64,000 bases of DNA, taken from Cephalotus follicularis (taxonomy: Eukaryota > Streptophyta > Magnoliopsida > Oxalidales > Cephalotaceae). The stretch's first letter is position 1; the number at the start of each line of letters is the position of its first letter. The notes under the pieces were generated by a model, which saw only the letters and a program-made list of their open reading frames with translations, searched no databases and was not told where the DNA came from. Both the position numbers and the translations under genes were made by a program. The stretch is taken from the NCBI GenBank assembly GCA_001972305.1, contig BDDD01000178.1, positions 1 through 64,000 of the forward strand, in the 5' to 3' direction. Below are positions 62,533 to 64,000 of the stretch, piece after piece.

Positions 62533-62633
62533 GTGTGTTTAGACTCACTGAATTCATCTCTTTTTCTTCTTTTAGCTTCGATTTCATTTTAACCATCAAT
62601 TTATTTATTTATTTAGCTAAAATGGGAACTCAA

Positions 62634-64000
62634 GTATGCTACTGCTGCTGAACGATGGATTAGAGATCTGGAGAAGATATTTACTGCTCTGGACTGTACA
62701 GATGAGCAGAAGCTCAGTTTTGCTGTATACCGCCTGTGGGGTGAAGCTACTTATTGGTGGGAGAGAACTGAAGCGAAATGGGAGGCCCGTGGACTCAATA
62801 GAACTTGGGACAGATTTCAGTCCGAGTTCCTGGATGCTTATGTACCGCAGATAGACCGTGACAGATGGGAGACAGACCTGATGGAGTTGCGTCAAGGAGA
62901 CATGACGGTAGCTCAATACCAGACCAGATTTGTAGAGCTGGCCAGACACACACCATATCTTGTGGAGGGCGAGTCACGGATGATCCGGAGGTTCCTAAAA
63001 GTCCTTCGACCAGATATCAGATCCAAGTTATTGATGTTGCAGCTAACTTCTTTTGTTGAAGTTGCTGAGAGGGCGATGATTCTTGAGGAAGATGCTAATG
63101 AGAGGAGGACAGAACGGTCTTGAGCTACTCAGTTGAGGGCCGTACAGTCGCATGGGCAGGGAAGCAATAATCCTGCTAGGTCAAACAAGTTTGAAAACAG
63201 AGGGCAAAGTGGTTCTCGACGTAACCGATCAAGGACACCTGGCCGGAACAGTCAGCAGAATGCAAGTGGATGTACTTTTTGCGGCCGTCAGAATCATGAT
63301 GAGGCCGAATGCTGGAAGAGGATGGGGAAGTGTTTGAGATGTGGCTCACAAAATCACATGCTGAGTAAATGCCCGATGATGAGGGATCAGGCATGCAGCC
63401 AACAGGGGAGTGCTGGTGCTAGTGGTGGTATTGCAGCAGCTCAACCGCGAAGAGACACCGGAAAGGGGATCATGAAAGGTAGAGTCTATACCTTATCTAA
63501 AGATGATATGCCAGAATCTTTTACTGTTGTGGGAGGTACTATTTACATATCTGACATATTAGCTCATGTATTGATTGATCCTGGTGTGACGCATTCATTT
63601 ATTGCATCTGAATTTGCTTGCAATCTGCATGGTGTTACTACTAGACTATCATATGTTTTGGAAGTGAGTACTCCTGCGGGTACTTGTCTTTTATCTGATA
63701 CAGTTATGAAAGATTGTGAAATCGTGATAGCTGGGATTGAACTATCTGCTGACTTGATAGTATTACCTATCCGAGATTTTGATGTAATCTTGGGGATGGA
63801 TTGGCTGTATGCTCATCATGCTTGTGTTGATTGCTACAACAAGATGATGACATTTTTCCTGCAAGATGGGACGGAGTGCAAGTTTATCGGAGAGAAGAAT
63901 GTTACTGCTCCGATTATTTCACACACGCGAGCACAAAAATATCTCAAGCAAGGATGCGAAGGTTACTTGGCGTACGTGATTGACCATACGAAAGGTACGC
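62634..64000 (+). mobile_element. Ty3/gypsy element A2, gag to protease, runs off the window
   Basis: This is the same family as A1 (minus, 1913-4811). On the plus strand: gag from 62634 (AAERWIRDLEKIF, EATYWWERTEAKWE, LRQGDMTVAQYQTRF), CCHC knuckle LRCGSQNHMLSKCP at about 63335-63375, protease LIDPGVTHSFI near 63572-63605 and DVILGMDWL near 63780-63805, continuing to the window end. It has no 5' LTR or primer site and starts abruptly in gag. It is broken, with a small number of breaks. Confidence 0.85.

Larger units (their letters stand above)
57087..62633 (+). mobile_element. CACTA (En/Spm) DNA transposon with captured host gene fragments
   Basis: The left end reads CACTACTAGAAAAAGCAG, the hallmark CACTA terminal repeat, followed by palindromic subterminal repeats. 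Inside are a multi-exon ORF1-type gene (59311-60956) and pieces of at least three unrelated host genes: PABP (minus), LOG (plus) and ERGIC-3 (plus), each with introns or splice sites kept where expected. No TNPD-type transposase is seen, and no right terminal repeat (…CTAGTAGTG) is found before element A2 or the window end, so the right limit is set where A2 begins and is uncertain. Confidence 0.75.

Overview
The window is nuclear DNA from a flowering plant, in a gene-poor, transposon-packed region. The evidence is the dense nest of Ty3/gypsy LTR retrotransposons with tRNA-iMet primer sites, a CACTA DNA transposon, plant-type hAT and MITE elements, and captured fragments of plant genes (poly(A)-binding protein, LONELY GUY, ERGIC-3/Erv46-like). 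I find no intact host gene, no rRNA or tRNA gene and no CRISPR. A single n at 36490 marks an assembly join.

Layout. 1-1912: end of a ~2.84 kb LTR (family X), inserted into the RNase H part of gypsy element A1 (1913-4811, minus). 5455-24474: gypsy element B1 (minus, target duplication atttc), split by a younger complete-length gypsy element C (6212-15962, minus, target duplication aaaag). 24480-28755: AT-rich spacer with a 278 bp MITE and a 1.1 kb hAT-like element. 28872-38663: a second B copy (B2, plus) inside a decayed host exon; its 3' LTR region contains the n and a duplicated LTR segment. From about 39515 to the right is a stack of nested insertions: Tat-like gag (H), interrupted by LTR D, interrupted by Athila-like element E, which holds an X solo LTR (45680-48518) and is interrupted by gypsy element G, whose LTR holds solo LTR F (50740-53318). 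57087-about 62633: a CACTA element with an ORF1-type multi-exon gene and fragments of at least three host genes. 62634-64000: a second copy of A (A2, plus), running off the window.

Working relations. A, B and C look like chromovirus (Tekay/Del-like) gypsy elements: gag, CCHC knuckle, protease, RT, RNase H, integrase and, where the end is present, a chromo-like tail, with 2.5-2.8 kb LTRs. All are fossils with breaks. Nesting order agrees with LTR divergence judged by eye: the two C LTRs are closer to each other than the two B1 LTRs are.

Most unusual: LTRs of four families (X, B, C, E) carry clusters of near-perfect palindromes centred on TCGA (type AAAGACATCGATGTCTTT or AAAGCGTCGACGCTTT). Next most useful are the CACTA element with three or more captured genes and intact-looking splice sites, and the LTR mosaic around the n. 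Coordinates of boundaries come from reading the bases; ages and similarities are by eye only.
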